Source of the DNA: Anaerolineales bacterium
GTDB taxonomy: Bacteria; Chloroflexota; Anaerolineae; Anaerolineales; UBA4823
NCBI GenBank assembly: GCA_003105035.1
Contig: PQAL01000017.1
Location: forward strand, 47,566-111,565
DNA length: 64,000 bases
Direction: 5' to 3'
Below are positions 8,215 through 16,578 of the stretch, piece by piece. Position numbers and translations under genes: made by a program. The notes under the pieces were generated by a model. It was not told where the DNA came from. It was given only the letters and a program-made list of their open reading frames with translations, and did not search any database. Numbering within the stretch: the stretch's first letter is position 1; every line of letters begins with the position of its first letter.

Positions 8215-10596
8215 TTAGGAACTATGCTTCGACCGCCTGGCGAACACCACCAGGAATGGCATGAACAAGAATGGGAAGAGAGCCGCACCACATAGACCCG
8301 AAGACTTGCCAGGGGGCACCTCGGGAGGTGTCTTGGTTGGTTGCTTGATGACATTCGGGGTGGGAGTTGGATCATCCTGCCCAGACGGGGTCGGAGAAGG
8401 ATTCACAGATTGAGCAGCATTATCTCCAGGAATTACTTCGTAGGCGCTCCCACCCGAAAGGGCGATCACTTTGTCTCCCAACGAGAAGGCATCGCCGAGC
8501 TCAGGATAGGTGGCAACCAGATCGAAATACTCAGGTGAGAGAAACTCAACCGGTGTTGGCTTCATCTGATCAGGGTCGAAAGCAGTATCGATCCATGTGC
8601 CATCTGATAGCACATACGTCCGCGCGCCAAGCACCCGCACCGAGCTGGTGGCTTCCTCAGGTAGTGAAGGTGCACTCGCAGCACCTTGCATAGCCCCTGC
8701 ATCCACAGCGGACTGAACAGCAGCCTGCCCGGATGGGGCCTGGGTGGGCATCGCCTTCAAGGTATTAAAGGTATCTTCAGCCAGTCGCTCCTGTTCAGCT
8801 ACTCCGAGAGGTGCTTGCTCAGTCACCAGGTAGGATGTATATGGGGTGACAATGCCGAAGCGGATGCTCAGCTTAACAATCTGGTCAATGATCTCCTGGT
8901 TTGCGCCTTGCAGGCGGATCTCGTTCAGTAAGTAGCCGACCTTACGGGTAGCCCATAACCTGGGTATGGAAGCCTGGATAGAATTTACCGGCGACTTCTG
9001 GTCCAACATCTGACCTTCAAATATGAAGGTCAGTTTTTCACCATTCAACTCACCAGTCAGGCTGACATCTGCCTTCCCTCCCTCATGGTAACGCCCCAAC
9101 AGGATGACCTGCGATCCAGAAAACAGGTCAGGCAGTGGGCTGGGATATAAATCATAGATGGAGACTCCTTTAAAGGCCAGATCCAGGTTGGTCAGGACGG
9201 GCGTGCTGATCCCATTGTAAAACGCTGAGAGGATCTCATCCAAACTCATCCCGGGCTGCACATAGGAGCTCTTACCATGATTGTCCTGTGATAAGCTGTC
9301 GAGCAGGAAGGTATCCACATCATAGCCTACCCCAAAGGTGAACAACCTGAGGTTCTTAGGGGCACTGGCAGTGAAATTAGCCAGGATCGACGGGCTGTCC
9401 ATCACTCCTTCGGTGGGTAAGCCATCGGTAAGGAAGATCAGATACGTCGGACGTTCCCCGTCGACCATGGCAGCTGCATCGAGCAATGCCCGGTTGATAT
9501 CAGTTGAGCCACTGGCATTTAAGGTATTCAGCCAGGAAAGTGCCTGATCTGCTTCAGATGCCGGGCTTAACCCGCGGGCATAACTGGTAACCCCTGTACT
9601 GAAGGAGATGATGTTGAAGCGGTCATCTGCATTAAGATGGCTCAAAATATAACGGGTTGCCTGTTGCACCTGCTGGAATTTCTCCCCTTCCATGCTCCCT
9701 GAACGATCTAGCACGAGTAGCAGGTCCTTTGGAATCACCCGATCTACCGCGTTGATCCCAGGCGCAAGCATGACCATGAAAAACCCATCTGGGTCGGAGG
9801 GGTCGCTTGGATCACGATAGCTCAACAAATGGAATGCCTGGCTTTCTCCCAGCGAATAATACAGGGTAAAGTCAGTGTCAGGAAGCACGTTGGATGCCTC
9901 ATAACCAACCGTGACATGATTGTCGCTTTCTCGGCTGATACCTACCTCATGGCTGGGAGAATACACCGCCCGGATGGGCACGCTGGAATGGACATCCACA
10001 TTGATCGTGACAGATTCTATCGGTTGGACAGAAAACTTCTCGGTGTTTAGCGGGTACAGGTAGCTCACCAATCCACCTTCTGCAGGGAGTGCCTGGGTGT
10101 ACTCGAGTTCGATCCGCCGTTCACCCTGTGGAGCAATCGGGAAGATGCGTGCCTGCACCGCCCCACGCCCAACATATTCAAGCAGGGCTGGGTCGCGCAT
10201 GCTAGCGACGATTTGTTCATAGGTCTGGCGTGCTTGCGTGGCGTCCAGCACTTGCCCTTCCACTGGTTTTCCATCCACCCACAGGATGAAATTGGAAACC
10301 ACGGCATCGTCAGGGATGGGGAATATGTATGTCCCTTCAATTGTCCAATCATTCGGGTTATAAAACACCTGGTCCACATGCGTAACGGCTAACTGCTCAT
10401 TAATCGTGACGGTAACATGATGGTAGCGGATAACCAATTGGTCCATGGGGATGGGTACTGGTGGGCAAGGGGCTGGATCGCAGATCGGAGGGTCGGGGAT
10501 GATGATGCCATCTGCCAGGGCGGTGACAGGCAGCATCAAGGTGGACAGAAAGATGATCAACAAAGTGGCGGTTAGTAGAACGGACTTCGGTTTCAT
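8215..10596 (-). CDS. Secreted VIT / von Willebrand factor A protein with C-terminal membrane signal
   Basis: Exported protein resembling inter-alpha-trypsin-inhibitor heavy-chain-like bacterial proteins; the role is unknown, probably adhesion or protein interaction at the surface. It has a signal peptide (residues 1-28), a VIT domain (about 45-170) and a vWA domain from about 285 whose MIDAS motif DRSGSM (near 295) and FLTDGLPTEG are intact. Later come a Pro/Thr-rich spacer (GQDDPTPTPNVIKQPTKTPP) and a tail of SSGLCGA, a hydrophobic stretch and RRSK. The start is set at 10596, with AGGAGG before the ATG; a longer frame to 10698 would place 34 residues before the signal peptide. It is monocistronic, ending at the shared terminator. 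Confidence 0.85.
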   Translation of the reverse strand: MKPKSVLLTATLLIIFLSTLMLPVTALADGIIIPDPPICDPAPCPPVPIPMDQLVIRYHHVTVTINEQLAVTHVDQVFYNPNDWTIEGTYIFPIPDDAVVSNFILWVDGKPVEGQVLDATQARQTYEQIVASMRDPALLEYVGRGAVQARIFPIAPQGERRIELEYTQALPAEGGLVSYLYPLNTEKFSVQPIESVTINVDVHSSVPIRAVYSPSHEVGISRESDNHVTVGYEASNVLPDTDFTLYYSLGESQAFHLLSYRDPSDPSDPDGFFMVMLAPGINAVDRVIPKDLLLVLDRSGSMEGEKFQQVQQATRYILSHLNADDRFNIISFSTGVTSYARGLSPASEADQALSWLNTLNASGSTDINRALLDAAAMVDGERPTYLIFLTDGLPTEGVMDSPSILANFTASAPKNLRLFTFGVGYDVDTFLLDSLSQDNHGKSSYVQPGMSLDEILSAFYNGISTPVLTNLDLAFKGVSIYDLYPSPLPDLFSGSQVILLGRYHEGGKADVSLTGELNGEKLTFIFEGQMLDQKSPVNSIQASIPRLWATRKVGYLLNEIRLQGANQEIIDQIVKLSIRFGIVTPYTSYLVTEQAPLGVAEQERLAEDTFNTLKAMPTQAPSGQAAVQSAVDAGAMQGAASAPSLPEEATSSVRVLGARTYVLSDGTWIDTAFDPDQMKPTPVEFLSPEYFDLVATYPELGDAFSLGDKVIALSGGSAYEVIPGDNAAQSVNPSPTPSGQDDPTPTPNVIKQPTKTPPEVPPGKSSGLCGAALFPFLFMPFLVVFARRSKHSS

Positions 10597-10686
10597 ATTC
10601 TCCTCCTGAATGAACAGACTGAGTCCTGATAGATCACTGACGAGCTGATTGCGCATAAGACGACCGCGCTTCCTTAAAAGTTCCGA

Positions 10687-10695
10687 TGGTATAAT
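10687..10695 (+). promoter_or_regulatory. Extended -10 promoter of prfA
   Basis: TGGTATAAT is a TGn-extended -10 box 33 bases before the prfA ATG, in the divergent gap with the VIT/vWA gene. No convincing -35 is seen at 17 bases. Confidence 0.5.
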
Positions 10696-10728
10696 CATTG
10701 TCTTGATTGGGAGACCCAGGAAGCAAGC

Positions 10729-11829
10729 ATGCCATTAGAACTATTGGATAAATTAGCTGGAATTGAGCAGCGTTATGAGGAGTTGAGCCGGTTATTTATG
10801 GAAGTCGGTGATGACTACCAGAGAGCTGCCGAGCTGAACAAGGAACGCATTGACCTGGAAGCCATCGTCACCAAAGCGCGCGAGTACCGCCAAGCCCTGG
10901 AACATATTGAAGATGCTCATTCGCTGGTCGACAGTGACGATGCTGAGCTAAGCATGCTGGCCGAAGCTGAGATTCTGGACCTGGAACCCCAGATTGAGCA
11001 GCTGGAGCGTGAAATCAAATCCATGCTGCTACCCAAGGACCCGCGCGATGACCGCAACGTGATCATGGAAATCCGGGCAGGCACAGGCGGCGATGAGGCG
11101 GCAATCTTTGCTGCCGACCTGTTCCGGTTGTACTCGCATTATGCTGAAGCTCGCAGGTGGAACATCGAGGTTCTCTCCTCGAGTGAGATAGGAATCGGTG
11201 GCTACAAAGAGATCATCTTCCTGGTCAAGGGCAAAGGAGCTTATTCCCGCCTGAAATATGAATCAGGCGTCCACCGCGTGCAGCGCGTACCGGTGACTGA
11301 ATCACAAGGCCGCATCCACACCTCCACAGCCACAGTGGCCGTTCTGGCCGAGGTTGACGAGGTGGAGATCACCATCCCTGAAGCGGATATCCGCATGGAT
11401 GTCTACCGCTCAGCGGGTGCTGGTGGCCAAAATGTACAGAAGAATGCTACAGCTGTGCGTATCACCCATATCCCAACAGGAATTGTGGTCGCCTGCCAGG
11501 ATGAACGCTCACAGCTGCAAAACCGCATGCGGGCTATGAGCATTTTACGCGCCCGCTTGTATGAAATTGAAGAAGAAAAACGCCGGGCAGAGATCGATGC
11601 CAACCGGCGGTCACAGGTTGGCACAGGCGAGCGGGCAGAGAAAATCCGCACTTACAATTATCCCCAATCACGTGTGACAGATCACCGCATCAACTTTTCC
11701 ACCTACAACCTGGCTGGCTTCATGACCGGGTCTTTACTGGATGATTTTATCGATGAGCTGGCAACCCGCGATGAGGCTGAACGTCTGGCTACCCTGGGTG
11801 AAGATGCTGTGGCCGAAGACAGCGAATAA
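10729..11829 (+). CDS. prfA: Peptide chain release factor 1
   Basis: Recognises UAA/UAG stop codons and triggers peptidyl-tRNA hydrolysis on the ribosome. The catalytic GGQ is at residues 232-234 (GAGGQNVQKN). The stop-codon-reading tripeptide is PVT in RVPVTESQGR, the PxT form of RF1 rather than the SPF of RF2. The 366 aa length is normal. GGGAGACCCAGGAAG lies upstream as SD region. prmC follows 83 bases later; PrmC methylates the Gln of this GGQ, so the pairing is functional and widely conserved. Confidence 0.96.
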   Translation: MPLELLDKLAGIEQRYEELSRLFMEVGDDYQRAAELNKERIDLEAIVTKAREYRQALEHIEDAHSLVDSDDAELSMLAEAEILDLEPQIEQLEREIKSMLLPKDPRDDRNVIMEIRAGTGGDEAAIFAADLFRLYSHYAEARRWNIEVLSSSEIGIGGYKEIIFLVKGKGAYSRLKYESGVHRVQRVPVTESQGRIHTSTATVAVLAEVDEVEITIPEADIRMDVYRSAGAGGQNVQKNATAVRITHIPTGIVVACQDERSQLQNRMRAMSILRARLYEIEEEKRRAEIDANRRSQVGTGERAEKIRTYNYPQSRVTDHRINFSTYNLAGFMTGSLLDDFIDELATRDEAERLATLGEDAVAEDSE

Positions 11830-11912
11830 GAATTCCTCGATCCAAAGGTTAAAAAAGCAAAGGACACATCCATCATTCATCTGGTATTTATATCAATGGA
11901 TGCGATTTTGAT

Positions 11913-13097
11913 ATGCCGGTTGAAAAAACCCTCAAAGAATTACTGGCTGAGATAACCTTACAACTTGAGCCCTCCAGCGATACTGCCTCCCTGGACGCAC
12001 AGGTGCTGGTCGCACATCAGCTCGGGAAACCCCGGGCATGGGTCATGGCACATCCGGAGTTCCAAGTCAGTCCCGCACAGTATGCTCAGATATCCCACGC
12101 CATGGAGCGCCTGCGAAATGGAGAACCTCTGCCATATGTTGTTGGGCATTGGGAGTTTTATGGCAAGGATTTCATCCTCACCCCTGATGTGCTTATCCCC
12201 CGGCCGGATACTGAACTGCTGGTCGAGGAGAGCATCCGCTGGCTGAAGCAACACCCAACTCAACGTCAGGCGATCGATGTCGGGACGGGCTCAGGCTGCA
12301 TTGGGATCAGCCTGGCTGCTGCCATTCCAGACCTGCACCTGGTGTTGACCGATATTTCAGGCTCAGCCCTGGGCGTAGCGCAGAAGAACGCCCTAAAACA
12401 CGTGCTATCTGGCCGGATGGAGTTCGTCCAGGCAAACCTGCTGGAAGGGATTGCTGGGTATTTTGACTTGATCTGCGCCAACCTGCCTTATATCCCTACA
12501 GACATGCTGAAAACATTACCGGTTGCAATTCGTGAACCGGTACTGGCTCTCGATGGGGGCCAAGATGGCATTCACCTGACCAGCAGGCTGCTTGAACAAG
12601 CCCGGCGTTGTTTGATCCCTGGCGGGGCCATCTTCCTGGAAATTGAAGCGTTGCAAGGAAATGAGATCAACATGCTTGCCGAAAAACTGTATCCGGCTGC
12701 CCAGATTAAGGTAATCAAGAGCCTGGCAGGCTGGGACCGCTGTGTGGTGATCGAGCGATCGAGGTTTCTCGTCCATATCTGCCAGCGCGAAGAATGGCAA
12801 CGAGCACAAAAATATGGGAGCTTCCAGGATGACTCTTTGAAGCAATCCGGTTTTATCCATTGCTCGACGCCTGAGCAGGTTTTAGAGGTGGCGAACCGCT
12901 TCTACCGGGATGTACCTGACTTGGTACTTCTTTGGCTGAACCCCGACTTGCTGCTAGCCAATCTTCACTGGGAACCTACCGATGGTCAGTTATTCCCCCA
13001 TGTGTACGGTCCGATTAACCTCCAGGCAGTTGTATCGATCACTAATTTGTGTTGTGATGATGATCATACTTTTCGCACCATCGAGCTTCCCGTTTAA
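11913..13097 (+). CDS. prmC: Release-factor glutamine methyltransferase PrmC fused to a DUF952 domain
   Basis: N5-glutamine methylation of the GGQ motif in release factors. Residues 1 to about 280 are PrmC/HemK: an N-terminal helical domain, LIPRPDTELLVE, the SAM motif IDVGTGSGCIGISLA, and ANLPYIP. The active-site motif is normally NPPY; here residues 190-193 read NLPY. From about residue 285 to 394 a DUF952 domain is appended (FLVHICQREEWQ, GFIHCSTPEQV, LVLLWLNPDLL, FPHVYGPINL). DUF952 is normally a free-standing protein of about 110 aa. The join is in frame with no sign of a frameshift. The gene follows prfA, as is common. The DUF952 function is unknown. Confidence 0.9.
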   Translation: MPVEKTLKELLAEITLQLEPSSDTASLDAQVLVAHQLGKPRAWVMAHPEFQVSPAQYAQISHAMERLRNGEPLPYVVGHWEFYGKDFILTPDVLIPRPDTELLVEESIRWLKQHPTQRQAIDVGTGSGCIGISLAAAIPDLHLVLTDISGSALGVAQKNALKHVLSGRMEFVQANLLEGIAGYFDLICANLPYIPTDMLKTLPVAIREPVLALDGGQDGIHLTSRLLEQARRCLIPGGAIFLEIEALQGNEINMLAEKLYPAAQIKVIKSLAGWDRCVVIERSRFLVHICQREEWQRAQKYGSFQDDSLKQSGFIHCSTPEQVLEVANRFYRDVPDLVLLWLNPDLLLANLHWEPTDGQLFPHVYGPINLQAVVSITNLCCDDDHTFRTIELPV

Positions 13098-13105
13098 CCA
13101 AAATC

Positions 13106-13124
13106 AGGCAGGGGATGCCTGCCT
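13106..13124 (-). terminator. Likely terminator of the RRM gene
   Basis: A 7-bp stem (AGGCAGG 13106-13112 with CCTGCCT 13118-13124) encloses a 5-base loop in the convergent gap between prmC and the RRM gene. The minus strand continues GATTTTGG, so it serves that direction better. Confidence 0.45.
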
Positions 13125-13150
13125 CGATATGGAATCGCTTGTTTGAAATT

Positions 13151-13444
13151 CTAATAGCGCCTGTTGCCGCCCGGTTTGCGGTACTTTCCGCTGTCCTCCT
13201 TGGGGCGGGCGAGGTTGACCTTCAGGGTCCGGTTATCCAGCAGCGTATTGTTGAACAGACCTACTGCCTTTTCAGCCTCAGCCTGGTTGCTCAGCTCGAC
13301 GAATGCAAATCCCCGTGAACGGCCGGAATCACGATCCTTGATTAAACTGACAGAGACGACCGTTCCCGCCTGGGCAAACATATTTCGCAGGTCTTCTTCG
13401 GTGGTGCTGAATGGCAAGTTCCCTACATAGAGTTTATTATCCAT
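13151..13444 (-). CDS. Single-RRM RNA-binding protein
   Basis: Small RNA-binding protein of the type seen in cyanobacteria and Chloroflexota (Rbp-like). One RNA recognition motif spans about residues 2-80, with RNP2 LYVGNLPF and RNP1 RGFAFVEL. A short basic, Gly/Arg-containing tail follows (GKYRKPGGNRRY). The start is set at 13444, where GGAGGAGAG lies upstream; the longer frame to 13474 runs through that SD. At 97 aa it is typical. The leader contains a strong hairpin followed by a T-rich stretch (13452-13487), which may control expression. Targets are unknown; cyanobacterial relatives respond to cold, but that is only an analogy here. Confidence 0.9.
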   Translation of the reverse strand: MDNKLYVGNLPFSTTEEDLRNMFAQAGTVVSVSLIKDRDSGRSRGFAFVELSNQAEAEKAVGLFNNTLLDNRTLKVNLARPKEDSGKYRKPGGNRRY

Positions 13445-13451
13445 CTCTCCT

Positions 13452-13487
13452 CCAAAACAAATCCGCCACGACACTTCGTCGCAGCGG
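13452..13487 (-). promoter_or_regulatory. Leader hairpin of the RRM gene (possible attenuator)
   Basis: On the minus strand a 10-bp stem with two G-U pairs (13487-13478 with 13472-13463) closes a GAAGT loop. It is followed by ATTTGTTTTGG, running straight into the SD of the RRM gene. The layout resembles an intrinsic terminator inside the 5' leader, or an RNA structure that masks the ribosome site. Confidence 0.5.
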
Positions 13488-13518
13488 TTTAAACTGCAGC
13501 AAGCCTGTATCTCTTAAA

Positions 13519-13527
13519 ATTATATCA
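13519..13527 (-). promoter_or_regulatory. Extended -10 box of the RRM gene
   Basis: The minus strand reads TGATATAAT, a TGn-extended -10 about 75 bases before the ATG. It would place the leader hairpin inside the transcript. Confidence 0.45.
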
Positions 13528-13604
13528 TCAGAACCCGTACGCATTTGAAAAGTAGGACTCACATTTTAATGCAAACGCCGATTGACCTCGAATTCCATTC
13601 CGCC

Positions 13605-15656
13605 TTACCCATCTTTCACGCATACTACCCACAACTCACCAGGTCCATGCACGCCAATCGTCAACGTCATTTCAATATCGGAGGTGCGCGAAGGGCCGGT
13701 GATGATCACCGCGCATGAGGTTTGTGCCACTACCGGATTGCCGATCACCTGATCCAGGCTTTCGTATATATCCTTCTCATGCAGGATGGCGATGTGGATT
13801 TCTGGCAGCAGGGAGGCGGTCATCGGCCTGCCCTCACCTCCCAATAGGATCACTGAGCCTGTATCAGCTAACCCTGCATATGTACCGGTTAATCCCACCC
13901 TTACCTTGCTGCTGGCTTCTATGCTCTCTGCCGTTGGCTGATTGAGCTGGATGCCTGCCGATGCCAGACGCTCGAGCAGCTGAGCTGGTAAATACGCAGA
14001 ATCCCATACCAATAATTCTTCCAATCCTTGTAGTTTCAAAATTTGAATCACCTGATCGGGCAATTCGTGGGGTGAGCAAGTTACGAAATGGCCTCCCAGG
14101 GCTGTTAATTCGGATTCAAAACGGTCTACACCTGTCAGCTGAGGCGCGGAGATTGATCCTGTTTCAGCAGTTTCGGTTTGGTTGTGGTTTGCTACCGTGG
14201 CAGTCTGCTGAGGCGAGATATGGACCATTTCCGGGAATCGAGAACGAAAGGAACGAACGGCTGGTTGTGGGAAATCCTTTGAAAGTCCCCACCCACTGAA
14301 CGCTGGCAGTCGCATCCACGGGTCATTCTTCGAGAATAAGCCTGCCAGCCAACCGAAGATACCAGCCATCTTTTGAGCAAACGCATACCGCCAGGGAGAG
14401 GCTGCGGTGAAAGCAAAAAATCCCAGCCCAATCTTCAATGCAAGCGGAGCATTGGGTTGGGTTATCGGTTTTAGCTGGTTTGTTTGGCGGCCTGCCCTCA
14501 CACGCAACAGCAATTTGGGTATGTCAATATCCACCGGGCAGGCTTCCCGGCAGGCGCCACACAGGCTGGAAGCGCGCGCCAATTGCCCAAACTCAGCCTG
14601 CCCGAATAGGGCGGGCGAGACTACACTTCCCACCGGACCAGGATAGGGGCTGTGCTTCCCATCGCGGGAGACGTATGCATGCCCGCCAATCTCTCGAAAA
14701 ACTGGGCAGGCATTCAGGCATGATCCACAGCGGATGCAATACAAAATCTCGCGCAATTCCGATTGGCGCGTTGCCCTCCTCCCATTATCCACCAGGATCA
14801 CATGCCGTTCCATCGGACCATCCGCATCATTCGGGCGCCTGGGGCTGTTGAGCAGGCTGGTATAAGCAGTCAGCTTTTGACCTGTGGCTGACCGGGGAAG
14901 TAATGAGAGCATCAGAGCCAGGTCAGCCATGCTGGGCACCAACCGCTCAATACCCATCAGGGCAATATGGACAGGAGGCACTGTGGTGACCATGCGACCA
15001 TTTCCTTCATTGGTGACCAGGCACAAAGTGCCTGTCTCAGCCACAGCTAAATTAACCCCCGAGATGCCGATATTCGCATTGAGAAACACCTGCCGCAGGG
15101 TTTGTCGGGCGGCAATGGTCATGATGCTGATATCTTTAGTATAAGGGATGCCCAGCTTCTCCTGAAACAGCCTGCCCACATCCTGCCGCCTGAGGTGGAC
15201 TGCGGGGGTGATGATGTGTGCGGGAGGCTCACCCCGCAGCTGGACAATATATTCGCCCAGGTCAGTTTCGACCACCTGAAACCTTTCTGCCTCAAGAGCA
15301 GGGTTCAGCTCTATTTCTTCGCTCACCATAGTCTTCGATTTGCCTATCAATTGGGCTCCATGGCTGTGGGCGATCTCAATCACCTGGCGGATTGCTTCGG
15401 CGCTATCCGCAGCAAGATGGATCAGCATGCCATTCGCTTCAGCGTGTTGGATGAACATCTCAAGATAGTGATCCAGCTGGTCGATCACCTCGGTCCGCAC
15501 AGCCCGCGCCTGAAGTCGTAAAGCTTGATGGTCGGGAACAGAAGCAAAAGCGTTCTTGCGGACGGCAATTCGCCGTACGGCGTTCGCATCCAGGGCAAAT
15601 TGTAAATTCTCATCCGCCAATGATTTCCTGATTCGAGTATGGAATGGGCTGGTCAT
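13605..15656 (-). CDS. lutB: Fused LutB-LutC: iron-sulfur LUD-domain lactate-utilisation protein
   Basis: Predicted electron-transfer component of the LutABC L-lactate oxidation complex. Residues about 60-300 are the LUD domain of LutB. Two ferredoxin-like motifs follow: CIRCGSCLNACPVF (near 304-318) and CGACREACPVDIDIP (near 364-376). After a hydrophobic and linker region, a second LUD domain resembling LutC fills about 500-683 (VGLTGTYAGLADTGSVIL, PEIHIAILHEKDIYESL). LutB and LutC are normally separate proteins (about 475 and 240 aa); at 683 aa this is a fusion. The ATG directly abuts the lutA stop (TAGATG), so translation is probably coupled. The substrate is inferred from family and could be another 2-hydroxyacid. 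Confidence 0.87.
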   Translation of the reverse strand: MTSPFHTRIRKSLADENLQFALDANAVRRIAVRKNAFASVPDHQALRLQARAVRTEVIDQLDHYLEMFIQHAEANGMLIHLAADSAEAIRQVIEIAHSHGAQLIGKSKTMVSEEIELNPALEAERFQVVETDLGEYIVQLRGEPPAHIITPAVHLRRQDVGRLFQEKLGIPYTKDISIMTIAARQTLRQVFLNANIGISGVNLAVAETGTLCLVTNEGNGRMVTTVPPVHIALMGIERLVPSMADLALMLSLLPRSATGQKLTAYTSLLNSPRRPNDADGPMERHVILVDNGRRATRQSELREILYCIRCGSCLNACPVFREIGGHAYVSRDGKHSPYPGPVGSVVSPALFGQAEFGQLARASSLCGACREACPVDIDIPKLLLRVRAGRQTNQLKPITQPNAPLALKIGLGFFAFTAASPWRYAFAQKMAGIFGWLAGLFSKNDPWMRLPAFSGWGLSKDFPQPAVRSFRSRFPEMVHISPQQTATVANHNQTETAETGSISAPQLTGVDRFESELTALGGHFVTCSPHELPDQVIQILKLQGLEELLVWDSAYLPAQLLERLASAGIQLNQPTAESIEASSKVRVGLTGTYAGLADTGSVILLGGEGRPMTASLLPEIHIAILHEKDIYESLDQVIGNPVVAQTSCAVIITGPSRTSDIEMTLTIGVHGPGELWVVCVKDG

Positions 15657-16382
15657 CTAGGTCTTTCCCAGAACATCGGCGATGTGCACGGCATGCGGGG
15701 CCTTGTTTTTGCGATGCAAACCACCATTAATATTGGTCACGCATCCGGCATCGCATGCCACAACCAGGTCTGCACCGCTGGCTTCCAGATTGGCAATCTT
15801 GCGCTCGAGCATGGCACTCGAGATTTCAGGATGCTCAACAGAGAACACGCCACCAAAACCGCAGCAGTCTCCACTATCCGGCAGCTCGACCAGCTCAACT
15901 CCTTGGATAGCGGCCAACAAACGACGCGGCTGGTGATCCACACCCAGGCCGCGTAACAGATGGCATGAGGAATGATAGGTTATGCGTTGATTGAACTGCA
16001 CCCCCAGGTCAGTAATTCCCAAGACGTCCACCAGATACTCCGTCAGCTCGTAGGTTCGACTGGCAAGCTGCTCTGCCTTTGGCAGCCATTGCTGGTCTCC
16101 AGCGAATAATTCGATGTACGAATGACGGAGCATCGCTGCGCATGATCCCGAAGGAACCACGACCGGACCAGGATAATCCTCAAAGGCCTGGATGGTCTGG
16201 ATTGCCATCTGGCGCGCCTGAGAACGGAAGCCTGCATTGAAGGCAGGCTGCCCGCAACAGGTCTGTCCGGGCGGAAAGGAGACCTGTACTCCAGCCTTCT
16301 CCAGCACCCGCACCACTGCTTCTCCCGTCTCAGGGTAAAGTGTATCGATGATGCATGTCACAAATAATTGAACAGTTTCCAC
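15657..16382 (-). CDS. lutA: LutA/LldE-type CCG-domain iron-sulfur oxidoreductase
   Basis: Small cysteine-rich-domain (CCG) subunit of the lactate-utilisation complex, distantly like the glycolate oxidase/heterodisulfide-reductase iron-sulfur subunits. Two CCG domains are visible: TCCGQPAFNAGF near residue 42, with SCHLLRGLG and GDCCGFGGVFSVEHPEIS in the second half. Both CCG signatures are intact, so cofactor binding is likely. The 241 aa length matches LutA. It is the first gene of the two-gene set and reads away from glgP; the gap to glgP should hold promoters in both directions. No regulator such as LutR is adjacent. Confidence 0.88.
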   Translation of the reverse strand: METVQLFVTCIIDTLYPETGEAVVRVLEKAGVQVSFPPGQTCCGQPAFNAGFRSQARQMAIQTIQAFEDYPGPVVVPSGSCAAMLRHSYIELFAGDQQWLPKAEQLASRTYELTEYLVDVLGITDLGVQFNQRITYHSSCHLLRGLGVDHQPRRLLAAIQGVELVELPDSGDCCGFGGVFSVEHPEISSAMLERKIANLEASGADLVVACDAGCVTNINGGLHRKNKAPHAVHIADVLGKT

Positions 16383-16578
16383 AAGAATTCTCCTGGGCCA
16401 ATTGTAGCTTAAACCAGGGCTCTTGGCTCGTCTGATTGCAGGCGAGTTCCAACGAAAATCCTGATAGCAGGTGCAGGGCAGGCAAGGTGACAGGCTGCCG
16501 CAAAATCAGGCTGACGTGGTAAGATTAACAGCGCTTTGTTCAGCAACTCACAATGTATTCATCAGGAATAACAAGATT

